From Tetragonia tetragonoides (lineage: Eukaryota; Streptophyta; Magnoliopsida; Caryophyllales; Aizoaceae), in the NCBI GenBank assembly GCA_038025085.1, contig CM076147.1:10698001-10762000 (forward strand): 64,000 nt of DNA, read 5' to 3'. This document shows, in pieces, positions 20,213-32,462 of the stretch (within the stretch, counting starts at the first letter, position 1; each line of letters opens with the position of its first letter). Below the pieces are notes generated by a model, which searched no databases, was not told where the DNA came from, and saw only the letters and a program-made list of their open reading frames with translations. The position numbers and the translations under genes were made by a program.

Positions 20213-21236
20213 AAAAACCATGAGACTCTCACCTAAGAAAAATGCTGACCCACATATAGAAAGCACAATTTCCTAAAAAGGTCTTAAGCCTAAATGCCCA
20301 AATATTTTCCTAATATCAAAGGAAAATAAAGTCAATGAACAAAAATAAGAAAAATAGAAAAAGAAGGACTATCCTATTTTTTTTTTTAGACTCAAAGAAA
20401 ATAGAAAATGGGACAAAAATAAAATAAAAGAATTTCGGTCTCCTTTTTTTTTGATTTTTTTTTCGATTTTGATTTTTCGGCGGCTTTTTTTTTTTTGCCC
20501 TTTTTTTTTTCTTTTTAATTTTCTCTTTTTTTTTTACCGAATCTGAATTACATCAAAAGAAAAATAAAGAAATAGAAAAAGGAAGAGGGGAAATTTGGAG
20601 ACTGACACTTTTTTTTTTTATGCTAAAAGATCCTAGAAAATTGTTCATGACTTTTTTAGAATATATCATCGGGAAAATGACGGGTGTTCATTGAATTGAA
20701 TTCTCGCACCATCTTCAGGCATCAGGAACTAGCTAAAATAAAAGAAAAGACTCCTAGCACATAAGTACATGTTGGCACATAGTCACGATATTCATGCATT
20801 CCGGCAAGCATTACAACGACATAATTACAGGCAAACATGTGATCAGATGGGCGTTACAACGACACATGCACAACAAGCAAGCGAATGCACGAATGTGGGC
20901 TAGAGGCTTTTGGTTCCTGTGAGGTTACCACAACAAATTACAATTTACGTTCGGCGGATGGTCGACACATCAATTGTAATTCTTTTCATCAACAAGGATT
21001 GATGAGTCATGGGTGAGGAAGCGTCGATTTGCATGATAGGACAACTGTATATTCCTTTAGATATACGGGTTGTCTACGAGTTACGACACAAACTTCCTCG
21101 AGGGTCGATAAGGGTCAAAAGGTTGTGCCAAGGCACATGCAAATGATGCAAAAATATGGAACATGTTATTAAACAATTAAGCAAACTTGACTTTCGAGTC
21201 TCACCCTCTTAAATAAATCCCCAGTGAAGTCGTCAC
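20213..21236 (-). other. Tat leader with low-complexity tract
   Basis: Untranslated leader between the primer-binding site and gag, in minus sense. A T-rich/A-rich low-complexity tract occupies about 20370-20620, with many T8-T10 runs. No coding frame is supported. Confidence 0.6.
21218..21235 (-). other. primer-binding site of the Tat element
   Basis: In minus sense TGACGACTTCACTGGGGA begins one base from the 5' LTR border. It resembles the TGGCGACTCCACTGGGGA type that I associate with tRNA-Arg priming in Tat/Ogre elements, with a few changes. It fixes the minus orientation of the whole element. Confidence 0.65.
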
Positions 21237-22522
21237 TGTAAGGACCCGGGATTTCTACCTGCTCCACGGAGTGCGTCCTTTTATAAAATTTGTAAGTTGG
21301 GAGTTTAGATAAGTTCAAGGGACCATCGAGTTAGAAAAGAATTTGTAAAGACTTGAATTGAATAAAAACCATGAAAGAGGTCACAAATCTACTATCAGCG
21401 TTTTATCGAAGGGACAAACCGAAGGGACAATCCGATAGCGTGATAAGTGAACTGATCATGTTTTAGAAAGACTCCCGCTCATATAGAACATATGAGTACC
21501 CAAGAATAAAGGGTTCGGGGGCGAAGGTACGAGATGGGAAGGTGTTAGGCACCCAACTCGCCCATATTATGACGGCCTCTACTAACTCAAGTTTGCTTAA
21601 TAATTTAAAGACATGATTCTCACACAAAACCAGATTAACAACCTAAACTTAGCCTATTAATTGGTTCATCACAAGTATCACAACATTTATTTTTAACCTT
21701 TATTTAGACATGCAACCCTTATTTAGACATGCATTCGTTTGACAAGTTGAGCAGCACAACTACTATACAGACAATATTTAGTAAGCAATAAAAATGTTAT
21801 ACTAGCATGATATCTACATTATGACTACTAGAAAATATACAATTAGGTAATTAAATTAATTTGAGCCCTCAGGAGTTAGTACCTGAACGGTAGGCTATTT
21901 TTGACAAGAATAGTAAAAGACAAGATCTCAAATTTTGTAAGAAAGAGGGGAAAGCTCGGTGTCAATACTCCCGAGAATAGAGGTTGTCAACTGTACACTG
22001 TGTGTTTTAAATTGAGGGAGGAGGGTCGTATCTATAAGCGTGGGGAAGTAGGGCTGGACGGCTGAAGAGAGCCAAAAATTGGAATTGGGCTTGAAAAAAG
22101 AGTCGGGCCAGAGGCTGTGTCAGCGCCGCTAGCGGCCCTGGGTTTTATCCCAGGGCAGCTGACGGCTATCAGCTGCCAGTTAGATGTCGTCATAATGACA
22201 ACATCCAGTCTACTTTTATTTTCCGGAGGAATTTAGTATTCCGAAAAATATGAAAAGACTGTTTTACCCTTGGACAGTAAAAGACGGTTCTACCCCTGAA
22301 TCGTAACTTGGCGATCAGGAGTCGGAAAGAGGCATGAGAGGTGTCGTTGGAAAGCTCTTGAACGGGGCTTTTTAATGGGATTGGAATAAATGAGTGTTTG
22401 GAGGAAAAACCTGAGACCTTATCTTAACTATTAAAGCAAAAATAGCGTTCAAGTTTATAAATTACTCCTTTCATCATCGGGCTTTTGGGAAGAAATCTGA
22501 ATGCGCTTTTTTGGCGTCTACA
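21237..22522 (-). repeat. 5' LTR of the Tat element
   Basis: 1286-bp partner of 4845-6099, beginning TGTAGACGCC in minus sense. It keeps GCCGCTAGCGGC at 22125-22136. The TSD-like bases CATTC follow it. Confidence 0.92.
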
Positions 22523-22527
22523 CATTC

Positions 22528-23105
22528 CTATTAAATAGCGAGACTAATCAATTACTTTCAACGGCTAAGTGTTTTGAGGTTCTACAAATTGGTTTCACTA
22601 TTATTGCCAAGAGGTATACAGCTTTGCACACTAAACATTTACTATCTAACAAACTACAGTTAGTATTTGCCTACTACTATTACTCTGGGCCATAAATTAA
22701 AACACAAACTATTATATTCTAGTTTTACACTTTTAAAGAGCATTTGGTGTTTATTGGTCCGGGGGTCTTTCGCTGCATTCGAACAATCTAAAGGGTTGAC
22801 CTATCGTGGGAGAGGAGCGTATCAAACTACAAAGTACCAGTGCAGTGGAGCGTTTTCTCTCTAAGGATAGTGCATTGCGTGCTTTAACTCAGGCTACTTC
22901 ATACTCATCCTGTGAACTCTTAACTCTTAAGCTTGTTTAATTGTTGCTAATTGTAATGTGTACAGTGTAGTTGATAGAAGTAATACTACACGTTTTATTG
23001 TATTGCACTATTATTTCTAACAATCTTAGAGAGAAAAACGGTACTATGTCTATTGCTCAACACGTCTGCGATGGTTAATATTAGGTCTCTGTCTTGTGAG
23101 CCCAA
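22528..23105. other. no identifiable gene
   Basis: Right flank of the Tat insertion. Short frames exist, but none resembles a protein I know. It leads into the copia remnant. Confidence 0.4.
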
Positions 23106-23508
23106 TAAGTTTACTGGTGACCACTTTTTCTGCTTGTAACAATAGATGAAATTTTGACTTACTAAACTAGGATTGATTACTGTGATTTTGAATGAAAAAT
23201 GTGAAAAGAGTACTGAGACCTCTACTAATAAATTGATCAAACCTGTATTGAAAAGTCTTCTAGTAGTAAAGAAAATGTTAGTGACAAAGATATTTTATGC
23301 GATGGTCGTATATTAAGTGCTTTGAATGATAGTATTTATAAAATTTTCTGCCATACTAAATCTGTTATTGAGTTATGGGAAGCACTTGAATTTAAATATA
23401 GTTCTGCTAAAAATGGTCTAAAACATTATTCCTGTGAAAATATCATTGAGTTTCAAAATGGTTGTCGAAAAGTCTACGTCAGACCAAATTCATGATTTTG
23501 ATAATATT
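23068..23508 (+). pseudogene. Ty1/copia gag remnant
   Basis: Two pieces of a copia Gag (UBN2 / retrotran_gag_2 type) are readable on the plus strand. Around 23068 is MVNIRSLSCEPNKFTGDHF, the N-terminal F-x-G-x-N/D-F region. At 23283-23470 is DGRILSALNDSIYKIFCHTK followed by ELWEALEFKYSS. Frames are broken between and after them, and homology stops abruptly near 23508, where another AT-rich sequence begins. No integrase or RT of this copy is seen. Confidence 0.65.
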
Positions 23509-25629
23509 ATCGTAATAACCCAAAAATTCTAATTACCTTATTAACCTTAATAATTGTGATTAGCTTAATAAATTGTAAAATTCTTGATTAACTTAATTAA
23601 ATCAAAAATTACCTATAACTCAAAATTTTCATATTTTCACTTAGATTATTTTTAATTAAGGTGATTAACACCTAAATTAGCGAAATGAAAAATGATTGAT
23701 TTAATTGTTGATCATTAAATTGTTTGTCTTAGGAAATAACGTGACTAATTACCTAATACAAAAATTAAGCTCCTAATTTCTCCTAGTTACATAAATGCGT
23801 GGTGGTAATACTATTACATGCAAAACTTGATACTATTTGATTGATTAGGACTTGCCTTAATATTTTATGAGTGTGCGAAATTAAATTGTGACAAGTGTAA
23901 TTTGAGGTGGCATAAAATCTGATTTTTTGGAAAGTAATAAAAATCATACATACCGATGGTATTTTTGCATGAATTAGATTAAGTGTATGGTTTTACCACA
24001 TGGTGGGCTTAGTGAGAGAAAATTCAGCTCACATAGTGGGCTAGATGAGCAATTTTTGCACATGGAAAGCCAAAGAGAAAAGAGAAAATAAATGGGCTTT
24101 TGGTGGACACATGTGTAGACTCAAAATGCAAATTAGGCAAGCTAATAAATCAGAAAAATTGAGCTATAAAATGGATAGAGAAACAAGGTAGGTAGAAGGA
24201 GAAAAGGAAGGGAAAAGAGAAGAGAAAATAGGGAAGAAAAGAAAGAAAGAAAACAAAGAAAATAATTCAAAAGAAAAAATCATTGGGAGAAAATTTACCT
24301 AATGAGCAAATAACCCATCCTACTCTAAATAATCATTACCCTTCCTTTTTCTCTTTCCTAAAAATTTTACTAACCAAAACAGGCAATTCCCCCACCCCCT
24401 CTTTATTTTCCTACGGCTACACTACACCCCCACAACCCAAAAATCTGAATTTTTCTTCCGAAAAAAAAACTCTCCAAAAATGTTTCAATCTTCTTAGAAG
24501 CTTAAGAAAAGTGTAAAAGCTTTTAGGGAGAAAGTAGAAGAAGAAAGAAGAAGAACAAAATGGTAAGGAAATTCTAAACTAAAACTACTACTTTTATTCT
24601 TGCAAAATTGTTATTTTCTAAACCTTAGAATCTAAACTCACAAAACCTTAAAATCTTCTTGCTTATATGAAAAACAAGATCATCTACCAATGTATTACAA
24701 AGGTCACTCAAAGCTCAAACCTCATTGTCGAAAATCAAGGAGTTGAGGTAAGAAATTCGTAACCCAAAATTATTATTCTTCATTTTTAGCTTAGATCATC
24801 TTGATACTTCATGATTTAAAGTTACCAACCTTAAATCCTTGTTTTGACTCACGAAATTGAGAAAGAAAATAATAAAGAAAAAATCACCATTTAGCTAAAT
24901 TTTCATTTTTAAGTACATGTATGAGCTTAGATTCGATTTTAGACCAAATGGACAAACTTGGACTAAAGTGAAAATTAATATAAAACTGGACCACCAACCC
25001 ACTTCCTAAAAAGAAAATGTCGAAAAGCGAAATAAAAGAAAATAAAACCTAATTTCAAAAGTTGAAAAAAGATGGGTAAAAACAAGATCTTTGATTTTTA
25101 CACGAACTTATGTGATATTTGAGCTAATTAAAAAGAAATAAAATTCTAGGCACAAGGGGAATTGCCGAGTAGAAAATAAGGGAGAAGTAGGTTTTATTTT
25201 CATTTACTCAAGTCAAGGTAAATTTCACGTCCATCAATCCCCTTTTAAATTATATAAAAATGATTTGTTGATTCATGGAAATTATAAAAATAAAAAGGAA
25301 TTTTATGGATTTTGGTCTTATGAATTACGGTTGGAATATGAGAAATTTGTTGTGAATTATGAGTTTTGTGGAAAAATGGATCGTTGGACATGAGTTATTA
25401 ATGTGTGATGCAATATTGTGAAATGGTGATTGATGAATGCCTTGTAGTTGTAAGAGCCGAAAAGTGATTATAATAAGTTTTATTGGTAATTAAAGTGATG
25501 GGAATGTGAAGTATTTAGATCTTATTATGAATTATTAAAAGTATTAAGGGAAGGGATCAGGTACAAACCCCTTTTATCTTACAAACCGTGTAAATCATGA
25601 TCAAATCATAGAATCGATAAGAATGAATC
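23509..25629. other. AT-rich stretch, possibly an old LTR
   Basis: It begins abruptly at CGTAATAACCCAAAAATTC inside the copia gag remnant. It contains a TATA-like CTATAAAAT near 24164, then an A/G-rich and a C-rich segment (24200-24560), an arrangement like an LTR with a promoter and R region. No matching partner was found in the window and no gene is seen, so this remains a guess. Confidence 0.25.
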
Positions 25630-25690
25630 ACAAATTCATTAATATTTTACTTACAAATTCATTAACATTTTACTTACAAATTCATTATAC
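25630..25690. repeat. 23-bp tandem repeat, about 2.7 copies
   Basis: The unit begins ACAAATTCATTAATATTTTA and repeats with a 23-bp period at 25630, 25653 and 25676, with single-base changes. Confidence 0.8.
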
Positions 25691-26019
25691 CATGATTGCA
25701 GCTTCATCACTTCTTTTTTTTATTTTAGATTCATTGTATTTTTATTGTAAATCCATCATTCTATAACTATAAATTCATCGTAACAAAATAAATTTATAGG
25801 TTTAACCCAATGAATTTGTGTATCAAAATAATGAATTTGTGTTTTATTTTTATAAAACTAATACCCCTTCCCCTTCCCTGCCACCGTTGTTGTCACCCCA
25901 CCACCACCACTATTGCTGCTGCCACATCACCACCACCACCGGCACAACCGCCCACCCCCTTCCTCATTCTCTCACCTCCCCTCACAAACACTCCTCCCAC
26001 TCTCTCTCCACCACCCAAC

Positions 26020-26384
26020 CAGAGCCGGCCCAAGGGGGTGGCCAGAGGGGCGACCGCCTAGGGTCCAACCTGTAGAGAGCCCAAACAACAATGCAAAATT
26101 AAGATAAATAAAAAAACTTGCAAATACTAACACATGAAAAAGGGTTTGGTTCCTTGATTGGAAATGAGTTGTGTTGCTCCTTACCTACATTAGATTTTGA
26201 GATCAAATCTCTTTGGCCCCCATTTTTCTATAATTTAAAATAATTTTTCATTCTTCATATCCTCATTTCCTAATACAGGGCCCAAATTTTATTTTATTTT
26301 TTGCCGATAAAACAAGTTATTCATACTCAGTGGCCCTCATTTTTATCCCGCCCCAGGGCCTCAAAAACCTTAGGAACGACCCTG
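26020..26384. mobile_element. hAT MITE with perfect 8-bp TSD
   Basis: A 365-bp element flanked by CACCCAAC on both sides (26012-26019 and 26385-26392). The ends are CAGAGCCGGCCCAAGG and, read in reverse, CAGGGTCGTTCCTAAGG, the CAGGGCCGG-type hAT terminus. It has no coding capacity. It inserted into a CT/CCA-rich stretch whose frames (PPPP, HHHH) are artefacts. Confidence 0.9.
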
Positions 26385-26763
26385 CACCCAACCCAGGCAA
26401 ACCGCCCCAATGCCTTCGACAACCCCTCAGTCGACCACCATCTTCCCCCATTGTGGTCGGTCGACGCAGGTGAATCCGACGATGGCTACCCCCACCCCAT
26501 GACCCCTAATTTTGCTCCCCTTCTCATCGTAACTCAGCCTCATGAGAGGAGATGAAGAGAGACTGATGAGTGATGTCGCCGAAGAGAGAGAGAGCGCTCT
26601 GGCGAGGGGGATAATTCCGGTGGGAGGAGAAAGAAATCGCTAGTGTAAAGATTGAGAAATCACTGGTGTGGAGATCGGTCACCTGTTAGTAACCAGAAAA
26701 AGGAACCATCGTGGAAAGGGGAGAAAGTGAGAAGAGAGAAAGAGGAGAGGAGAAATAAGGGAA

Positions 26764-26766
<3 letters not shown>

Positions 26767-26801
<35 letters not shown>
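26767..26801. repeat. poly(A) run of 35
   Basis: Uninterrupted A35 after a purine-rich stretch (26570-26766). It could be the tail of a retroposed sequence on the plus strand, but no source gene or flanking duplication was recognised. Confidence 0.7.
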
Positions 26802-26802
<1 letters not shown>

Positions 26803-26984
26803 GCTGAAATGCGAAACTAACACTCACTTAAACAAAAATATGACCAGTTTGTCCTTATTTTTTCAATAACTCCCAGCGTGTCCCTTCTTTCCCTATACCA
26901 CATCTGGGCCTTTAATTATTAAATCCTACGGCTCATATTGGTTTGTACGATTTGTATTTTAAGGGAGATCTGTATAGGAGCCTT

Positions 26985-27240
<256 letters not shown>

Positions 27241-27440
27241 AAGCACCATTAACAGTCTTCCAAACATGTTCAATATTTGTCTCATTTGAAAGTTTTGCTT
27301 TAAGATCTTTCTGATGACATACTTATCATTATCATGAATTTATTTCGTAATAAAAAGTTATCTGAGTGATAAAGTTACGCATGAACTAAATTGAACTGGA
27401 ATGAACTGAACTGAACATAAGTGAAATTAAGTTGAGGCAA
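27241..27440. mobile_element. truncated copy of the 1068-1362 MITE
   Basis: From CCAAACATGTTCAATATTTG to AACTGAACTGAACATAAGTG this parallels 1178-1345 closely, including CTCATTTGAAAGT, TTAAGATCTTT and the CTGAACTGAAC repeat. The left half and its inverted terminus are missing and the (TG)n tract stands in their place. Confidence 0.75.
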
Positions 27441-28079
27441 ATAGAGCCAACTATGTTGGTTTAGGACAATGCCAATAACTTTAGGTCATGGTAAATCGAA
27501 AATGACATTTATGTATTGACTTGATAATGTATTTATAATAGAGTTAAATTTGATCATGCTTGTTTTATATCATGTGTATATGATGAGTTTGACAAACGTG
27601 TGTAAATTATAGTAGAGTTAAAAAAATTCATATGACTTTGGCATTACTAGTGTATTTAGGTTATTGATATAGTAAATGCAATTGGCAAACGCGTGTAGTT
27701 TATATTGATTTTGTGATATAGACTAGTGGCCCAAATCATGCAATCTTGATTTTTAATTGGTTTATTTTTTAAAGGTCGATTTGGAAGTTAAATGGACATG
27801 AAAATGCATAACATTTGTAATTAGATTGAGGTGAGTAGAATGGATAAAGTATAGACAAGAATCATTAAATGACATTTTGTATATGCATATATTACAAAGA
27901 CAATTTCAAATGGTGCACCACGATCTTTTGTGGTCGGCCGTTTGAAAAAATTAATTCATTCTTGGCTAGCCCAAAATTTTCTTAACTAACCAGGATCACC
28001 ATTTTTTAATTTTCATACTTGTTTTAATTATTTGAGTTAAAGTGTTCTTTTAATAGTGGCCAACATTTAAAAAAAATAA
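27441..28079. other. no gene seen
   Basis: AT-rich intergenic sequence without a recognisable protein or repeat end. Confidence 0.4.
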
Positions 28080-28605
28080 AAATAATCTTACGTTTACCAT
28101 TACCATTATAAACAATTGTCTACCGTACCTTATATTGTGCACCATCATATAAATTAGTGTACCAGAAGTATACATTTTTGCATCATTTTATTGTGCACGT
28201 TATTCAACAAATTACTCAATATCATAAAGGTCTTGCTCCATTTTTTAAAGTAAACACCTTCAGTGGACATCATTTTTCTAAAGATATTAATTCTTTTGGT
28301 GTGGCATCATATACAATTGTCCACCTTACCTTATATTGTCTATCTTGATATAAAAGTGTCCACCAGTATATACATTTGCGCATCATGATTTATATGTATT
28401 ATTTTCAACAAATTACTCCATATTATAACGTTCTTACTCCATTCCTTATACAAAATACTCCATTTCTTAAAGTAAACACTCCAATGGGCATCGTTTTTCT
28501 AAAAAAATAAATAATCATACGGTGGACCATTATATACAATTGTGGATCTTTCTCATATATATGTTGCACCATCATGTAAAATTGTGCACCAGCAACATTG
28601 TATTT
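28080..28605. repeat. ~200-bp tandem repeat, about 2.5 copies
   Basis: The segment ATACAATTGTCCACC / TATATTGT / ATCATATAAA.TTGTGCACCAG recurs at about 28112, 28313 and 28536 (periods of 201 and 223 bp). Shared blocks include TTCAACAAATTACTC and AGTAAACAC. The copies are clearly diverged. Confidence 0.7.
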
Positions 28606-30609
28606 CACAAAAAAAATAAAAATAAAAAATGTAAAAAAAATTCCCAAATCTCTTCCGATTATTAATAAGACTGAATATTTTAATAGCGAGTGGAACTCAC
28701 GTGCTTATTTTTGTTTTCTGGAAGCTCCAGAAATGGTCCGCAGCAACTCCCGATGGACCTTTCGTTATCTCTCTCCTTCCTTTCCCCCTCTCTGTATTCC
28801 ATTTATGTCGTGGGTTCAGCCAGCTAGGTGGATTGTGGATCCTAGGATCTAGGCAATAATTTGCCCAATGGCTCCATTACATTGTGACCAATGCTAGATT
28901 AAGTTAGATTTTTCTTCAATCTCCATTCAGTAACAAAATAGTTAAGTACAAAGAAAAACTTTTTTTATTTTTATTCTTTTGTTAGTGATAGTTTTCTTCA
29001 TTGATACAAGCTCTAATAGTGAGGGTATATTATTCATTACACTTTTACTCTCATAGCCGAAATTTGTGTTTCCACTCAAAATATAATAATCTCTCTTGCT
29101 TCTTATTTGATTTTGCATTGTTTTTAAGATAACTCTTTGACCATTAATAACTATAATTATATAGAAGAAAAGTATAATAAGATGAAATTTGGAATATACT
29201 ATGTAAACTAAATCTAATAAAAGTATTTTGATATTTTGATACTTTATTTTCTTTTTTTAACAAATTAAGTTTGACTTTGAAAGTCAAATGAAAAGTTGTA
29301 CATATAAATAAATACGCCTTTAAGAAATACTCATAAATATAAGGATGACGTCATGCTTATTAAACGGGCCTCACCTTGAGATTGCCTTATATAAATTTTT
29401 GTGAATAAAGTTTACTCTTATATGGCACTTTACAGGATTACGAAAGTTGGGTTGTATCTTGTATAATATTCCAACCGCAAAATATGTCAATGATAGCACT
29501 CGTAAAGTTCACCCGTTTTCATGTACAAAATGTTCTTTAAGATTCTCATTATAGTGTTATACCAAAAGAAGAGAAAATGTCAATAAAGTTTGCATTCGGA
29601 AGACTAATCGAAGCAAGCAAGTGAATTATACTTTTAACATGTAGTCTTTTGCTTTTTACAAGTCTCAAAAACTTATGAATGCACCCCATCATGGCCCAAT
29701 ACGGCTGTTATGCATTTCGATTGATTCTTACCGCATCTTTAATTTGCCGGATGATCCGTATCCTCTTTTATGGAGCCCATTTTCCTTCTTTTTCTTTTTC
29801 CCTGCTTTTTTACTTTGAATTTTGGAAACAACGTAACTCTAGTACTCAGCTCAAGTCTCTGTTTCTTAGAGCTTATCTGATCAGTTTAGTTTTGTTATGT
29901 TTTCATTTAATTTAGATTAATTCAGTTTAATTGAGTTCAATTTAGGGGTTATGTTATATCAGTTCGATGATTAATTAGTAATATCCAATTCAATTTAGTG
30001 ATATTCAGTTCATTATAAATATACAACTTTATCTCACATGTCAAATGGGTACAGTTCATCAATTCTGTGATTTCATTCACTTAAATTGTGTTGAGTTTAA
30101 TTAACGATAATTCAGTTCCGTTTGGTGCAATTCAATTAAATTTAGTAGAACACGATCTCAGATATGTACTCATTCTGTTGGCTGGGTTATCTCCTCTTAT
30201 TGGCAGTTTTGGCAGTCAATATCACATTACTATATCAATGCTAGCTAATTGTTTGTTTATATTTATATATTATAGAGAGATTACGATACCCGTACGATAT
30301 TCTGTTCGTCACGTGCAATATATACCTTCGCATAGCCAAAAAGGAGTAAAGAAACAGAGCGTAGGGTTTAGGTTTATTTTACGTAATGTGACCAAAAAAA
30401 AAAAAAAAATCATTACAAGAATATATTTTACTCCCTCCAAGCTATTGCGAATCTCTGTCCCTCTCTGTCTCCATTCCCACTAGATAGTATCCTATGCATG
30501 TACAAATTTAAGTCCTTTTGCATGCTGTTGATCGATCCATCCATATACTTCTTGCCTTACGTTGTGGTATGTTCTCTACCACTTAATTATCCTGTTTTCT
30601 TTTCTATTT
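28606..30609. other. no gene seen
   Basis: AT-rich intergenic DNA. The section 29880-30180 holds degenerate TTCAGTT / AATTCAATT motifs like those inside the MITE at 1068, perhaps an older relative. A frame of 131 codons at 30088-30483 has no domain and low coding character. Confidence 0.4.
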
Positions 30610-30956
30610 AGGGTGCATTCTTTTTCACTTATTTTCACTGATTCTTACTGATTGGATAAGGTCCTTCTCCTAATTCTCACTGATTGGGTAAGGTCTTGCC
30701 ACTTATTTCACTGATTTAGTAAGGTCATTCCACTGATTCCCACTGATTCAACAAGGTCCTCCGACTGATTCTGTGAGTATGAATGTGGGTCCTGTCACTG
30801 ATTTTCACTACTGATTGAGTAAGGTCCTGACACTGATTCTTACTGATTTAATAAGGTGTTGCCAACTTGCCACTGATTTCCCACTGATTGAGTAAGGTCT
30901 TGCCACTGATTTTTACTAATTGGGTAAGGTCCAATAAGTGGAAAAGAACACATCCT
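30610..30956 (+). mobile_element. MITE with internal CACTGATT...AAGGTC repeats, copy A
   Basis: Inverted ends: AGGGTGCATTCTTTTTCACT on the left, and on the right a sequence that reads AGGATGTGTTCTTTTCCACT in reverse. The interior is about ten degenerate units of 25-45 bp, each with CACTGATT and AGTAAGGTC. No coding capacity. A second copy in reverse orientation lies at about 32463-32835. No clear TSD. Confidence 0.7.
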
Positions 30957-31621
30957 CACTTTGTAATAAATTTACTTCAGTTTAATGAAGTTTTGTTCAG
31001 TTTATTGACCTAGTTTTTCTCACATATATATCATTGTTCAGTGCACTTTAGTGACCTATTTATTCTCACACAAGTTACATATTACTATACGGTTCAATTC
31101 ATTTCAGTGAAAATGAACACATAATTATTGATCCAGTTCAATTTAGTTCATCAGTGTCTTTAGTCCAAAAAAATGTATTGTTTCTCTCATGTATTACTAT
31201 TTAATTCAGTTCAATAATGAAAAATAAAACACTTTGAGTCACAATTATTTTCGGTTTTATAGATAAATAGTTACATTCTTTTTTCTGTTCTTTTTTTAGA
31301 AGAAATTCTTCCATTTTAAGTAATTTAACACAAATAAGCAAAGTTAAATTTGCAACATCATAATTACCAGAAAAGGTGTATCATTACGGAGTATAAAGAA
31401 TATGTTAATCAAATTGAAAATATCTTATAGTAAAAGGGTTAAACTATTTGTCGTTGATGAAATCTAGATGGAAAGAGTACATGAGCTATATATATATCTA
31501 CACATCAAAATGTGAGACAAAATAAAACTAAAGTCAAGAAAGAAAAGGGCAAAAGATGGCCATAAATGGATTAGTCAAACTTTTTATGCAAAAGAACCAA
31601 CTTTTCATCCATTATTTGTTA
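30957..31621. other. no gene seen
   Basis: AT-rich spacer with scattered TTCAGTT motifs. The last two bases (TA, 31620-31621) are the left target duplication of the Stowaway. Confidence 0.4.
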
Positions 31622-31876
31622 CTCCCTCCATCCCGTGATTATGTTGTCAATTGCTTTTTGGAGGTTAAACTTTACAAACTTTGACCGTTAATATATGAAA
31701 AAATATAAAGATTGACAATGTAAAAAATTTATTGTTAGATTCATTTTTAATAGTACTTTTGAAAAATCATATTTTTATAATTTTTATATTCATAGAGTTA
31801 TAATTATTTATGGTCAAAGTTGTACCTTAGAGACCGCGATAAAGTAATTGACAACTTAATCATGGAATGGAGGGAG
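31622..31876. mobile_element. Stowaway MITE (Tc1/mariner)
   Basis: A 255-bp element from CTCCCTCCATCCCG to GGAATGGAGGGAG, the standard Stowaway inverted terminus, bounded by TA on both sides (31620-31621 and 31877-31878). There is no coding capacity, and it is AT-rich inside as usual for the family. Confidence 0.95.
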
Positions 31877-31878
31877 TA

Positions 31879-32462
31879 TTTGTATAGGGATGTTGGAGAA
31901 AGTAATAAGCAAAGCAAGAACCCCGGGGTAAGGGTAGGATCCAAAGAGAGCTTTGAAGATGCTGATCAGGTATGTAAAGGAGAGAAAAAAAGTTAAGGTT
32001 AATGGTGAAGAAGTATAGAATTAGTAGATGTAAAGGCTTCAATGCCACAAACATCTTCTGTCAATAGTATTGAGAGAGATTTAGGAGCATTATTGTCCTT
32101 TACTTTTGATTTTCAAGAGTTACATAATTTTTGTTTTCAAAGACTCATATGGTGCTTCCCAGCTACGTACATATTTGATAAATAGAGTAGTTCGAAATGA
32201 AATCTTTATAAAGTATATCCTTATTTACAAATAACATTACTTTTTTTTGGTTTAATCATAGGTTTACCTATATTGTTTGGATTAAGGTTAATTCTTTTCG
32301 CACCGTGTTGGCCCATGAAGGGTAAAGTGCTCCTGTTAAGTAGCTAGTTTCTCCATTCAAGATTCAAGCCATCGACCTTACTTAAGGTTTGAAAATGTCG
32401 AATCACCCACACCAATCACTTATTGATTATTTATAAATAACATAAGAGTGTAAGTTACGCTG
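31879..32462. other. no gene seen
   Basis: Intergenic spacer. The section 32250-32420 (with GTTTGGATTAAGGTTAATTC and TTCTCCATTCAAGATTCAAG) is not AT-extreme but has no frame I recognise. Confidence 0.35.

Larger units (their letters stand above)
4845..22522 (-). mobile_element. Tat/Ogre-lineage LTR retrotransposon, full length but decayed
   Basis: Two related LTRs (4845-6099 and 21237-22522) both run TGTAAGGACC...TCTACA on the plus strand. They are flanked by CATTT (4840-4844) and CATTC (22523-22527), a 5-bp TSD with one mismatch. Orientation is minus: the primer-binding site adjoins the right LTR, and a purine tract (AAAGTGGGGGCTTC in minus sense) adjoins the left LTR. Minus-strand order is 5' LTR, leader, gag, a gap, integrase, a long region with two antisense genes, then the 3' LTR. 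Protease, RT and RNase H are missing, so the copy cannot be autonomous. Nested inside are a gag-only LTR element and a mini-CACTA. Antisense extra ORFs between INT and the 3' LTR are known in the Tat lineage, which supports the classification. Confidence 0.88.

Noticed and set aside
4845..22522. Plus orientation for the Tat element because the antisense genes are on the plus strand
   Set aside because: The primer-binding site, purine tract, gag and integrase all point to the minus strand.
25810..26107. Proline/histidine/threonine-rich frames
   Set aside because: They come from CCA/CT-rich low complexity, overlap in all three frames and run into the hAT MITE.
26767..26801. Poly(A) run as proof of a processed pseudogene
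   Set aside because: No upstream gene-like sequence and no flanking duplication were found.
30088..30483. 131-codon frame
   Set aside because: No domain, irregular composition, a poly-Lys run from an A15 tract, and no promoter or splice context.
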